Assembly: GCF_910592395.1 (NCBI RefSeq)
Contig: NC_088315.1
Span: forward strand, 6,016,501 to 6,080,500
DNA from: Lineus longissimus
Lineage: Eukaryota > Nemertea > Pilidiophora > Heteronemertea > Lineidae
Reading direction: 5' to 3'
Length of the DNA stretch: 64,000 nucleotides
Part shown: in pieces, positions 1-13,428 of the stretch
Layout of the letters: the number at the start of each line of letters is the position of its first letter
Position numbering within the stretch: the first letter of the stretch is position 1
Made by a program: the position numbers and the translations under genes
The notes under the pieces: model-generated
Seen by the model: the letters and a program-made list of their open reading frames with translations, nothing else
Told to the model about the DNA's origin: nothing
Database searches by the model: none

Positions 1-3000
1 AACCCGAATCTACAAAGACAAGCTAAGACCAAAGCTGGTGACCTGCATGAGAATGGCATAGATTTAGAGCTAATGCACATGCAGAAACCAGGAGAGAATT
101 TTGATGTCAGTCTGTTTTACAAGGTTAGTTTGGTGTCATGAAATGTACAACCTCAGGCCCCACAAGTCCTGATACAGCAAAACATGCGCACAAAATTTAT
201 GAACTGTCAAGTTCGCCGAGTACATACAGGGCTTAGTGATTATAAACACTTGCTTGACTTGGGTGAAATGTTGACATGACATGCTCAACTCGGGTCGAGA
301 GTGAGTCTATCTGGGCTAACCTAAAGCCTGTTGAAATGTTACCCTTGCCCTAACATTGATTTACCAGGAGGCACTGCTTCCGATATTCAGAAATAGAAAA
401 TTTCAATTTTGTTCTTCCTTATTCATCCAACCTTTCCTACTTCTACTACTATGTTAAGGACTGTCTCTTCTATGACGATGACGAAACAACCACTGCCCTT
501 CCTGATCCTGCAGAAAAATTTGACGAGCTGCTCACCAGGGTGCGTTCAAAGGACCACAAGAAGCGCTCCCTTGGCAAGATACCCTTCACATTTGGAAAGG
601 ATATGAGTATGGCAGTTGGAGTGTGAGTAGAACCTGATAAGTGAATTCCGTTAATTTTTTTCCGATACAAGGTCATTAATTGGGATATCTTTGAGTCCTC
701 TGATGCCACGCATAAACTGAAAATCAGATTGACACCTTCAAGATGATTCGTGATTATCTTTTGAAATCCTGACTTCTTCATCATGAAACAAATTAGATGC
801 TATCACCAAAACCTGTTACCTGGATCATGAGGAAATCCTCATAACTCTCCAAGCAATGATGTCAAGTGACACCAACACTCTTACCTAGCCATGAACATAA
901 TGATTGAGTTTAGGTCAGTATGGAATCAAGATAACCACTCTGTGGAACCATTTTAATTATTTTCCCCCTTACATTTCAGTTACAGTCTTGTGCGGACATG
1001 CACCAAGCCATATGCAGTGAAGCTCTACAAGAAGACAAACGAAGAGGTCAAATCAGTGTCAAAGACTTTCCTTGCTGTAAGTTGAGGAGCCTCGAAACCT
1101 AGTGGCCGCCACTGCTGGTTACCATGCAACAGGGCCCGCTAGGCTTTGCCAGGGCAAGTAAAAGTACAGTACAGTAGCCTATCATGGACCCCATTACCTC
1201 TGGTAAATTACAATAGTGGGGACGCCTAAACAATTTTTCTCCAATTCTTGCAAATTCTGTTATCTAGGATACATTAGAAGTGTTGATGCCTCAAGACACC
1301 AAAAAGGCTGCCACCTACAGTGGAAAGAAGATCTGTTTTGAGATTGATGAGCTTAACGAAATGAGGCGACTGGGAGAGCCAGGTTTGACGTTGATGGGAT
1401 TCAAACCTAAAAGCGCCCTGAAGCGATATCATCATGTCCGCCCAGCACAGTTTATTTATCCGGAGGAAACGGTAAGACATCCTTTCAAATACCGGTATTG
1501 AGTTGGAGTTAAGTGTGATCTTGGGCATTATTGGTCTCTTTCCATGATATTACTTGATTGCATGTAACATGGTAAAAGGGGCAAAATTAGCCCCGAGGAA
1601 ACTTGGGACCCTCCCTATCATATCAGCAGGAATAGAACCTATGATCTCAACCTCAATATCCTGACCTATTTTCAATACGACTCGATGTTCCTGACATTGA
1701 CCAGTTCTGACCTTTTTTCCAGGTAATAAAGGGCAGCACGAATCTGTTTACCGCCCTCCTCCAGAAGGCACATCAAAGGGACGTGATCCCAATTTGCAGA
1801 TATACAGCACGCAAAAATACCCCACCAAGATTTGTTGCATTGTTACCACAGGTAAGTGTGATCGGTGGGGAAAGGCTGTATCATTTGAGGTCTGCTTCGT
1901 CAGTAGATCTTACCGATGCAGTTGAAACAGCTGAAAGTTTCCCTATATTTTGCAGGAAGTTTCCCTACATTTTGCAGGAAGTTTCCCTACATTTTGCAGG
2001 AAGTTTCCCTATATTTTGCAGGAAGAAGAACTTGATGAGCACAATGTTCAGGTTACACCACCAGGATTCCATGTCATCTTTTTGCCATTTGCTGATGACT
2101 TGCGTTCATTGAAATATGAAGAAACTCCAAGAGGTAAGTCTGTGTCATCATCAGCAGGTGCTGACTTTAAATAGGTTCCTCAATCTCTGAAAAGAACAGA
2201 TTTACATTATCAGAGTGTGTTCAGGGATTGTATGAAAAGCATTTGACTATGGAATTGGGAGTTGTGAATACAGTGATGAATTTACTGTTTAGGAGATTGT
2301 GACTTGTGGACACCCAATATTGAGGAGGATTTCTGCAAAACGTAGAGTATTTTTTAGTTGATATGATAATGCCAGCAAGATGTATCACTGCAGTTTTTTG
2401 TGAGTACTAATCATGATCCTACTCACTTTGGCCCTAAATGGATTGTAATTTTTTTTCAGCCAATAAAGATCAAGTTGAAAAAGCCAAAGAAGTTGTGAAA
2501 AAGATGAACTTCCCCTTCAAGAGTGAGAGCTTTGAGAACCCTTCCCTTCAGAAACACTACGCCAACTTGGAGGCACTTGCTCTTGATAGGGATGTCCCAG
2601 ATGACATCACAGATTACACAAGTAAGCACACTACTGCCAATTCAAGAATAACCACTTATATGAAAATCATGAGTTTTAAAACTTTTCAAGATGATGACTG
2701 GTCATTTGCAATCTTTTTTACCTCTCTCTGTGATCAGGACACCAGACTATTATGGACAGCATATTACAGTCTCAATGTTGTCTTGCCTGTCTTCTGTTGT
2801 TTTTCACTCGTGCATCTACCATGTATACATCAAATTTGTTCCTTCCAGTGCCAGATGACGCTATGATTAGCAAGCGTGCTGGAAAAATTCTCGGGGAATT
2901 CAAGGAGCTTGTGTTCCCTGACGGCTATGAGGCCGGCAAGGGCAAGAAGAGGGTGAGTACTGCTTAATACAATTGGTTGAGTCCAGGTGCCCCATTCCAG

Positions 3001-3397
3001 ATCACTCCTTCTACCCTTACACTTCAAATTTCAATACTGCCATCCTGCCTGGATTGTAACATCTGATCATGAACTTTGAAACTTGATTGGGGTCAAGAAA
3101 ATGGGAATTTGTCTGTGTGATAACCATATCTAACAGATGGCAGGGTGTTTCAATATACTAAAAACGATTTGGTACATCTTTCAGCCTGCAGGTGGCGCTG
3201 CTGGTCCTGCAGGTAAGAAAGCTCGAGGTGGAGCCGACGATGGAGAGATAGACGTAGAGGCCGAGGCTAGAGCTGGTAGACTCAGTAAACTGACGGTGCC
3301 AATTCTCAAAGAATTTGTCAGGAAAACCAAAATAAAAGGTGGTGGGACCAAGAAAGCAGACCTAATGGAAGCCATTAACGACCACTTCGGTTTATAG
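1..3397 (+). CDS. XRCC6: Ku70 subunit of the DNA-end-binding Ku heterodimer, 5' partial
   Basis: Ku70 pairs with Ku80 to ring broken DNA ends in the nucleus and recruit the non-homologous end-joining machinery. Nine exons splice in phase: 1-123, 459-622, 980-1076, 1268-1471, 1723-1851, 2022-2133, 2460-2621, 2849-2952 and 3185-3397 (stop TAG). They encode 435 residues. The N-terminal half of the von Willebrand-like domain lies left of the window. The first exon matches the end of that domain (TKAGDL, DVSLFYK). The Ku core beta-barrel follows ([49 protein letters not shown]), then the helical C-terminal arm ([20 protein letters not shown]). The last exon holds a Gly/Ala-rich linker and a SAP DNA-binding domain ([15 protein letters not shown] ... 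[11 protein letters not shown]). All splice sites are GT-AG. The identification is secure; exact exon edges are by inspection. Confidence 0.96.
1935..2022 (+). repeat. Four tandem 22-bp copies of a 3' splice acceptor in a Ku70 intron
   Basis: A 22-bp unit of the form AAGTTTCCCTAyATTTTGCA plus GG is repeated four times without gaps (1935-1956, 1957-1978, 1979-2000, 2001-2022). Every copy carries a pyrimidine tract and TTTTGCAG followed by GAA, so acceptors are available with exon starts at 1956, 1978, 2000 and 2022. The conserved Ku70 frame ([11 protein letters not shown]) is obtained with the last one. The first one, 66 nt upstream, is also in frame and open and would add 22 residues. The middle two would shift the frame. 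Confidence 0.93.
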
Positions 3398-3611
3398 AGG
3401 GTGTACTGGAAGTATGCAGTCGATACTGAAATGGCAATACTGTAGTGCTGAGAGCACACTGAGGGTAAACTGGCTGCAAGATTGTGTTGTGACCGTCTTT
3501 TAAATCGTATATTGATAGAAAAGTAAACATTTTGTTTAGAATCCAACGACATGTAATGTTTTTAATTTGTTGACATGTCTCGGGCTACATGTATATGAAT
3601 ATGATACCTAC

Positions 3612-3617
3612 AATAAA
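3612..3617 (+). promoter_or_regulatory. Probable polyadenylation signal of XRCC6
   Basis: AATAAA lies 215 nt after the Ku70 stop codon and is the first canonical hexamer I see in the 3' flank. The assignment rests on position only. Confidence 0.6.
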
Positions 3618-5415
3618 TGATATCAAACGAAGAAGGCTATTTTGTTCAGTTGATTACTCCGCGATGGTTTTCATTTGATCCAATAGTTAGCATTTGATGT
3701 GACCCAATCCTGTTGAGAGGAGCACAGGCATAGACATACCATGCCATGGCCAGGTGATTAAAAGGGAGCTTAAAGATTTCCCCGCATCCGGCAAACTTAA
3801 AGGTATAACTGGATGGCGCCAACATGTGGATTTAGAAGGTCTAAGTATGCATAAAGACAACAATTAATAAAAAAAATATCGATTTCAAGCAATGTGGTTC
3901 GTTTTCTTTCAACTTTTATTCCCATACCACGCCCATCCAATAAAAACGAAAATCTTCGGGAATCTCCCAATCTTGGCAAACTACACACGCTAACTCTGTA
4001 GTGAGAAATACCATTCAGTGTGGACAGCCTAGTGGAGATAAGCGCTAGCTCATATTGATGTGATGAGGTATCCATACAGGATAAGTACTATTAAATGTGA
4101 CCCTGCACCATGCTCTTGCACCCAATATAATTCCACCTTGATGGACAAACGATCTCGTGTAAATGAACAAAGCTATTCATACAGGAGAAATACCACCTAA
4201 TAGGGAGTTTTCGCAAAACCGCTGAAACGTCAACGTGAACGCCTATCCCATTGCTCCACATCGTAATCATGAAGTCGAACAATGTGATAGGCGTTCACGT
4301 TCGCGTTTCGGAGGCTTCGCAAAAACTCCTTGATTTGACCTCGCACTGAATAGTCCAGCCTCGGTGGACAAGATACAAGTATTCATGAAGAGAATTCGAA
4401 GTATCATTCAATGTGACCAGAGACTAAATGAACAGCTAATGGTAGTATAGGGTCCGCGGATGAGACCACCTTTGAGAGGACTAAGGTATTCACACAGCCC
4501 CAGGTGAAAAAAACATTCACGGTGACCATAAATCTGTGCATGGGAAATGCCGAACATCATGCGCACGACATGCTTGGACACTATTTTTTTTGGGGGGGGG
4601 TAGTGGTTTCTGCAACACCGGTGCTTTCTTGTAGGCCTGTGGTGCATGGTGTGTCACATGATGGCAAGCACTCAGGCCTGTAGAAAAGTCATCTGAATGA
4701 TATAAGAATAATGTGGAGACAATGAATCCTTTTGCAGTATATGGTCTAGTCTAGGGACTTTGAATGACTTTACATGGCAAAAGTGTCGTTCTGCATGGTT
4801 GCATAAGTTCTTATGATGAGCCCATTCATCTAAAAGCCTATGCCTGGGACCATGTGGTAGAAGGCCTTTGATAGGTCGATCAAAAGAAGGAGGTCTCTCC
4901 GGTTTGTGCACGTACTCGTTTATGGCCAACAGTTGGACATCAGGGGTAGGTTGCCGGTATTTTTTCGACGTTTTCAATCAATTTATCCCCAAAGTCCATA
5001 ATCAAAGCAACCCTTGTTTATGTCATCCTTTTCCCTAACCTCTTGCCAACCACTACTGCAGTTTATCAGAGAGGAGATAACTTGTTAGTTTTTCAATCGG
5101 TGGTTTGCATTGAAAACGAGATCTCCTTGAGATGACCTTCATTTCACCCTATTGGAAATTTTGAGTCTCTGAACCCATTATTCCGTTTCGTTTCCATATC
5201 GAACATATCTTTTTAGTAACAAACTTAATAAACAGAGCCGCCTCACAAATTTTCGAAAACGCTGGGTCAGTGAACTGCTGGATTCAGTGGATTGCGACTC
5301 GAGGATCACCACCACCTGGATTTGGGATTGTTCGGAAAACGGGATATGATATTCATCTATATATAACATATTCTTGTCTCCTTGACAATAGGCCTGACAT
5401 GTATTTTATTTCCAG
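3618..5415. other. Intergenic space between XRCC6 and GAPDH
   Basis: No coding region is supported. Open frames here are short, start from arbitrary codons and show no family motif. The stretch holds one foldback repeat (4204-4329), a T8G9 run near 4584-4600 and a TACATGTA word at 3586 in the Ku70 3' flank. The GAPDH promoter and a noncoding first exon should lie toward the right end, because a good acceptor (TATTTTATTTCCAG) ends at 5415. Confidence 0.5.
4204..4329. repeat. Foldback (inverted-repeat) element with 50-nt arms
   Basis: Positions 4204-4253 and 4280-4329 are reverse complements with about 80% identity, separated by a 26-nt loop. The best-matched core is AACGTGAACGCCTATC in both arms, and the outer ends are GGAGTTTT and AAAACTCC. 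There is no open frame. The structure fits a small MITE or another palindromic insertion; I see no clear target-site duplication. Confidence 0.8.
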
Positions 5416-5461
5416 CAGTTCTTATTCCTACCATCTTCAAGTACGAGACCACTATATCAAC
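5416..5461 (+). other. GAPDH 5' UTR segment after a probable leader intron
   Basis: The acceptor-like tract TATTTTATTTCCAG ends at 5415, 46 nt before the GAPDH start codon, and the intervening bases contain no other ATG. A noncoding first exon with a leader intron is inferred; I could not place its upstream exon. Confidence 0.45.
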
Positions 5462-8165
<2,704 letters not shown>

Positions 8166-8529
8166 TAAAAGAAGATAGATCACCGTATTGAAGTCAGCTA
8201 CCCTGAACAAAGAGTAAACTATATAATGTCCCAATTCTACTCGATCCGGGATCCGCAACCGCCTGTAGCCTACAGAGGAATTGAACCAGGTTTACTCAAT
8301 AGGAATGGACCAGATCGCCGTATTGCCTCAATTTGAAGGATTTGAGAACACCTATATACTGTGTAAACGCAATTAAGCCGGTTTAGGGCGCCAGTACAAA
8401 AGCCTTTTTACATGAAAAAGTCTTGTGTCTAAACAGAGGCGGCTCTACCGGTTCAATAGCGTCATCTGCTACATTTGTATCCGCACAGCCAAATATCTAG
8501 GATTATGAGAATATAAACGACATCTTGCC

Positions 8530-8606
8530 ATTAAACTTAAGTGCCTTGTCAGTTAATATGATTGCTAATGAGTTCATGCATTTTCACACGCCAAGCAACA
8601 AATAAA
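8530..8606 (+). promoter_or_regulatory. Probable GAPDH polyadenylation signals
   Basis: ATTAAA at 8530-8535 and AATAAA at 8601-8606 follow the GAPDH stop by 365 and 436 nt. Either could direct 3' end formation; neither can be preferred from sequence alone. Confidence 0.5.
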
Positions 8607-9232
8607 GTTCCACGTCATCATTTGACTTTAGTCTGGCCTCAGGCGAGTCATCTGGAATTTCCCAGATGAGCCCCGGTGGTGTAGTGACGCGACTGAGACA
8701 CTGACTGGCGGTCGTGAAATCCCCGTTTTGATACCCACTGTCGGTGTGAGACTCTGGACAAGTATATTTGCCGGACATGTAACAACAGTTACACCTATAT
8801 GTAGGCATATGTGGGCACTTCTTTCGCACTGGTCGTTCGGTTACTGCTGACGCCGGCTGTGCTCTTTCTTGCTACTGATGACAATATCTGAAGTACAAAT
8901 TACACGGTGAAAATTACTCTCATTACATGCAAATTAAATTCATCCAATAGGTTTTATTTTGTTCATTCCTTGAGTCCATGTCGTTGCTTTCTTTATGCGG
9001 TGGTGGTTTTCGATATAGAGACTGCGTTTCTAGGAAAGATGTAAGACCGTTTTAATTTAGCGGAGTGGTTTTGTCCGCCTCCTCCTGGTTGACTCCCGGG
9101 CAGGTGGTGTACGGCTATAGAGTGGGAACATACAACTGACCCTGGTATTTGAGGACGCATGCAGCACTCGGGCGTACTGTTTTCACGACGGGTTGTTTAA
9201 TAGGTTCGGGTTTTTCCGCTGATTGTGTGTGT

Positions 9233-9263
9233 GGGGGGGGGGGGGGGGGACGGGGGGAGGGGG
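9233..9263 (+). repeat. G-run with G-quadruplex potential
   Basis: A run of 17 G (9233-9249) is followed by AC, six G, A and five G, directly after a short GT repeat. At least four G-tracts of three or more lie within 31 nt, so the plus strand can in principle form a G-quadruplex. Homopolymer length may be affected by sequencing or assembly error. Confidence 0.8.
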
Positions 9264-11947
9264 TTGTACCGGAAATGAACTTTCACAGAGTATCGTATTA
9301 TTGTATTTTACGCTGAGCTTGTACATGAAGAATCCATCAATGAAGGCTGAGCCAAACAATTAGGTACCAAGTTCGGGTTTTCAACCTGAGAACGTCAATG
9401 GATTATCTTCTTGAATGATAGGCTACTTACCCTTTTCATGATGCGGCTATTTCTTTTTCCGAATCGTGGGCTATTACAATTAGAGCATATACCGAGATTC
9501 ATGCAAAACAGTCTCTGTCGATCGCACAGACCAACTGGGCATTGGCAATCTGCAATCAAGACAGATGAGACCATTACACGCCACCGAATATAAACAAATT
9601 CACCTGTTTCTTTGCAGGCGAATCAATCCTTATGACACCTTTATTGCTGTATGCATCAGAGGGTCGTATTTTCTTCCGGTAATGATTGAATGGCATATCG
9701 TATCAAATGACGTCATTGATATTTATGTAAATTATCATTTTCCAATCATCTAGTTTTTATTTCTTGATGTTACCAGGGGTTATTACAGTGGATGGAAAAG
9801 GATATCATATGATTATATGTCTGACATTGTATTTCTGAACTTTTTACAGGAATGTGAAAACGGGCGCTAAAGGAATTCATACAACTTTCGTCTGTTGAAC
9901 CTAATAAGTGGGAGTTAATATTGTACTGTAAGAAGAAGAGACGCGACCATGTTTATTTTAAGCAACCTTTGCACTTGATACGCGGCGAGCAATGGCGACG
10001 CATAGACGCGCCATGTCCCGCCGTCGTTGCCAGAATGCTGTGAACCGGAAAGTTTTCGCGGGTGTTTTATTAGGCGGATCTCGCTGATAACCTAAAATAT
10101 TAAGACTCACGAAAAAAACTTGTTTTTGTTTGAAAAAAAAGAAAGAAATTACGTATTCGACAACAAATTATGAAAATTTTATTCCTATTATAAGTTTTTG
10201 CAAATCGCAAAAATCAAAGGCGCGAAAGTTTGACGAGTCACAGTACAATCTTCTTTAAAAGGAATCTGCTCCAGCTTTGGAGAACGACATTTCGTTACTT
10301 TTGCAAGTATAGCTTTGCCGTGGACTTACCGTCTATAAGTCGCGATCGAAGCTTTCTTCTACCCTGATGATGGCTTGATATAAGTGTGAAAAATAGGCCG
10401 ATAAAGGACAGGACGGGTAAACTGGGTCTTCTCATTTTTTCTTGATTTGGTTTCTGGAAGTTATTCACCTGTTAAATTTGATTATAGGGAATGGTTTAAG
10501 AGCAGCCCAGAACTTCCGGGATAAAACTGGTTGAATGGATTTGGGGGTCTCCAAATTTGGGGATCCCGGACTGAGTATAACACTGTCCGTTCCAGCCTAC
10601 CCCGCCAATTTATGTTCCCGCTTGACGATGGACACGCAGAGAATCATGACAACCGTTCCAATGACGTTCCTCGAAAGCACATGGAGTAAAAACCAGGGAG
10701 AACCTAGAAATTGTGTTGGGTCCCCAAATTAGATTCCAGAAAAAAAAGACTTTGAAGAAATCTGCCTTAGTCTATAGTTTTCGCCGCGTGACCCTAAAGG
10801 ACGTTGACCTTTACTTCTGAAAAAAACTGTAGTTCGTTATCTGAAGAGCCATCCATAAATTATGTACGCATCAAACTTGGGAATTTGAGACACTGGCTTC
10901 ACACTGGTCAACGCTTCTTTCATTCACACCAGACCGAAAGACAGAGAAGGCTATGTAATATAATCTGATAATGTCAAGTAGTTACTCGCGTAGGCCTATA
11001 GACAATTTCACGAGTGGCACTTGGTCGACCACAATGTTGTCTTTGCATTGACAACAAAGTGTCTTTTCGGCCAAGGTCGGGACAACTCGACTGCAAACAG
11101 TAACATCTGTGACTGCTCCCCATTTTTCAGCGTTTCCATAGTAGGCACCTTCATGTACCTTTCAGGAGGAAACACAGAAAAACACGTGTCAATCCATCTT
11201 TTAGCGTTCCCTAATTTCGCAACATTACCAACAAGAGGATATATTAAAAAAATATTGATCTACATTTAGATCACCACCTTCCCATTTACAGCCCTTTGTA
11301 TCTTTCTCAAGGTTAATAAAACGATCCTCAGGCAAATAGCTTTTATGTAGCTACCACACACAATACAACGTTACATCAACGATATTAACTCTCGCTTGCG
11401 TTTCTCGATGCCGATGGCTAATTTACTCAACGTCAACAAGAAATGGCGGTATCACACCGTTGCAGGCCTGTGGTGGTATGACAAGCCAACCTGGCTGTGC
11501 TAATGCACTTTCCATTTAATAACTGCGTTTTTGCCCGTTTTCTCGAAATAAAAATAGCGTTTAAAACAAATAAAAATACGTTTTCAGTTAATGTTAACTA
11601 AACCAGAACTATAACTGGTCGATGTGAAATTTGGGCGGGGGGGGGGATGCCGTTATAAATTGACATGGCAGACAGACGCGTATCAAAGCGTCCTAGCTAC
11701 GCGCGCTGAAAATTAAAAAAAACGGTACGGAACAAAAGAAAGTTTTGAGAGGAGGGTGCCAGTTTGCTATAAAGGCAAATCTCCACATAAGTGAATCACG
11801 CTACGTGGCATTTTGAACGTCAATTGCGTATGTGGAGATCAAACAAGTAACAAAATAAAGTAAAGTCTGCAAACTCTTTCCTACCTTAGATTATTGTGAA
11901 ACTCGAAGTCCTATCAGGCTCCTCGCAACATTTCAAATCTGGTGCTC

Positions 11948-12040
11948 GTGGAGTCCAGTTACTTTAATAGACTCCACCACCAACGAACACCAAGGATTCT
12001 TCCGCAGCGGTCATTCACCCGCACCAGGGGTGAATGACCG
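11948..12040. repeat. Two adjacent perfect hairpins
   Basis: The first hairpin has arms GTGGAGTC and GACTCCAC (11948-11955, 11970-11977) around a 14-nt loop. The second has perfect 13-bp arms CGGTCATTCACCC and GGGTGAATGACCG (12008-12020, 12028-12040) around a 7-nt loop, and pairing extends imperfectly into the flanks. They lie 30 nt apart in noncoding sequence. I cannot tell whether they are transcribed or are remains of a mobile element. Confidence 0.75.
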
Positions 12041-12782
12041 TTGTCAGGAAGCAATCAATTAAGGCGTCAATCAAAGTCACCAAGACAACCATGATACACC
12101 AGGGTATCCATTTGGGATAGTTTGGTGTTCTACTGGATAGAGTAATCCGTTTATTTCGCCGATACAGCTGCCGCTATTTTTAAAGTGAGCAAAACTAACA
12201 TTTTCATTGGTGAAGATTTCCATTACGGTTTAAAGGCCCATCTTGTACGTTAAAAAATTTGAAAATTGAACTTCTAGATATTTTTGTCAATACGCATTGA
12301 ATATAAATTTCAACAATGCCGTTGTTGTGTAGTCAGCTATATAGATACTATGAATACCAAATTTAAGCTAATTTCCTTGTATAAAAACTGCACTACGTCA
12401 TTATGTATTTCTATTTTCATGTACCACTAATTAATACAATAAGCACGATCGGCGTATACCCCTTTAAAGTAACGCTGCCGGATATCTAATATGTCGTGTT
12501 CCTCGGCGCCCCCGGGAAAAAACTTATAATTTTCGACTTACACACTCTTTTTTCCAGCAGGAAATCGTAAATTTAGTCAGTTGCGCAGGTGTATTGCATT
12601 TGTATGTCCGCGTGACATTTTCCTAAGTTAACCAGGGAAAACAACGTTTCAAAACCAGAAGTGTGTTGCTATTCTAAATATGAATTCTGGGGGCATTTGC
12701 CGCCGGTATGATGTCCATTGTCTTAATAACGATACGTCAATACATAGTCATTGTCAGTGTCGTCATGATGTTCAAAAAGCAT

Positions 12783-13428
12783 TTAGCACCTCCAGCATTC
12801 AGAAAACTGGGACCTGCATTTTTTGCATATGTTAATCACACATTTTTGTCGCTGGCATTTGCGATAGCATCTCGACCTCTTAGTCTTGCACTTCTCCTTC
12901 TCCTTCGCTGACCCTTCGCAAGATTTGCCCGTCTCGATCTTCAACGCGCAATCGCCCTTGCATTGATGGCGGCACTTGTTTTTGCAAAGTCCGAGACATG
13001 AGTCTCTGGCGGTCATGCACATGTTGTCACAGGTGTACGTGGTCATGATGCCCAATGTTAGGATGAAGATTGTCAAAATTAATATCTGAAAAGAAAAATA
13101 TCATAATCACATACCAAAATGTCCCACAGTTTTACGACCAAAATGCGTGGGAATGCTGATGTAAAGTGGACAATGATTAGGATGTTGATGATGATAATTT
13201 TCATTAGGCCTATGTATCTTAAAACTGACTATACAAATTGCCTCTAAAACCTACACCGTGCAGTTCGGTGGCGGGCTTTGCCGCCTCAAATGTAAATCAT
13301 GTCGTCAAGATGTTTTAGGTTTTCAACAAGACGGTCGGTAGGGCCTATTCCTTTTCATAATCATGGTAATAAGAACAGCGTTGCAGTATCGTTTTAGGCC
13401 CGTTGATTATGTAAGCGGTTACCTTCAT
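12783..13428 (-). CDS. Small secreted cysteine-rich peptide, function unknown
   Basis: The main exon runs 13085-12783 on the minus strand (100 codons plus TAA) after a strong acceptor (TTTTCTTTTCAG). It opens with a hydrophobic stretch (ILILTIFILTLGIM) typical of a signal peptide but has no ATG at its start. A two-codon first exon, ATG AAG at 13428-13423 in a good context (AACCATGA) and followed by the donor GTAACC, joins in phase and supplies the missing start, giving about 102 residues. The mature part has 16 cysteines in about 85 residues with many C-x3-C spacings, and it is rich in Lys and Arg. I recognise no family. Such peptides can be defence, venom or matrix components, but nothing here decides between them. 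The first exon is an inference. Confidence 0.62.

Larger units (their letters stand above)
8607..12782. other. Intergenic space between GAPDH and the cysteine-rich peptide gene
   Basis: About 4.2 kb with no gene I can support. It contains a long G-run (9233-9263), a second G-run near 11634-11646 and two adjacent hairpins (11948-12040). A short inverted match flanks 10535-10732 (AATTTGGGGATCC against GGGTCCCCAAATT). Open frames are under 95 codons and match no family. A minus-strand frame at 8584-8871 has several cysteines but no convincing start or acceptor. Confidence 0.5.

Noticed and set aside
3206-3215. Donor-like CAGGTAAGAA inside the last Ku70 exon
   Set aside because: The frame continues without a stop into a clear SAP domain, so splicing here would remove a conserved part. 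It is probably not used.
8584-8871. Minus-strand 95-codon frame with six cysteines just beyond GAPDH
   Set aside because: It has no ATG, only a weak possible acceptor (CAGTAG), no recognisable domain and no partner exon. It could be a terminal exon of an unseen gene, but this is not supported.
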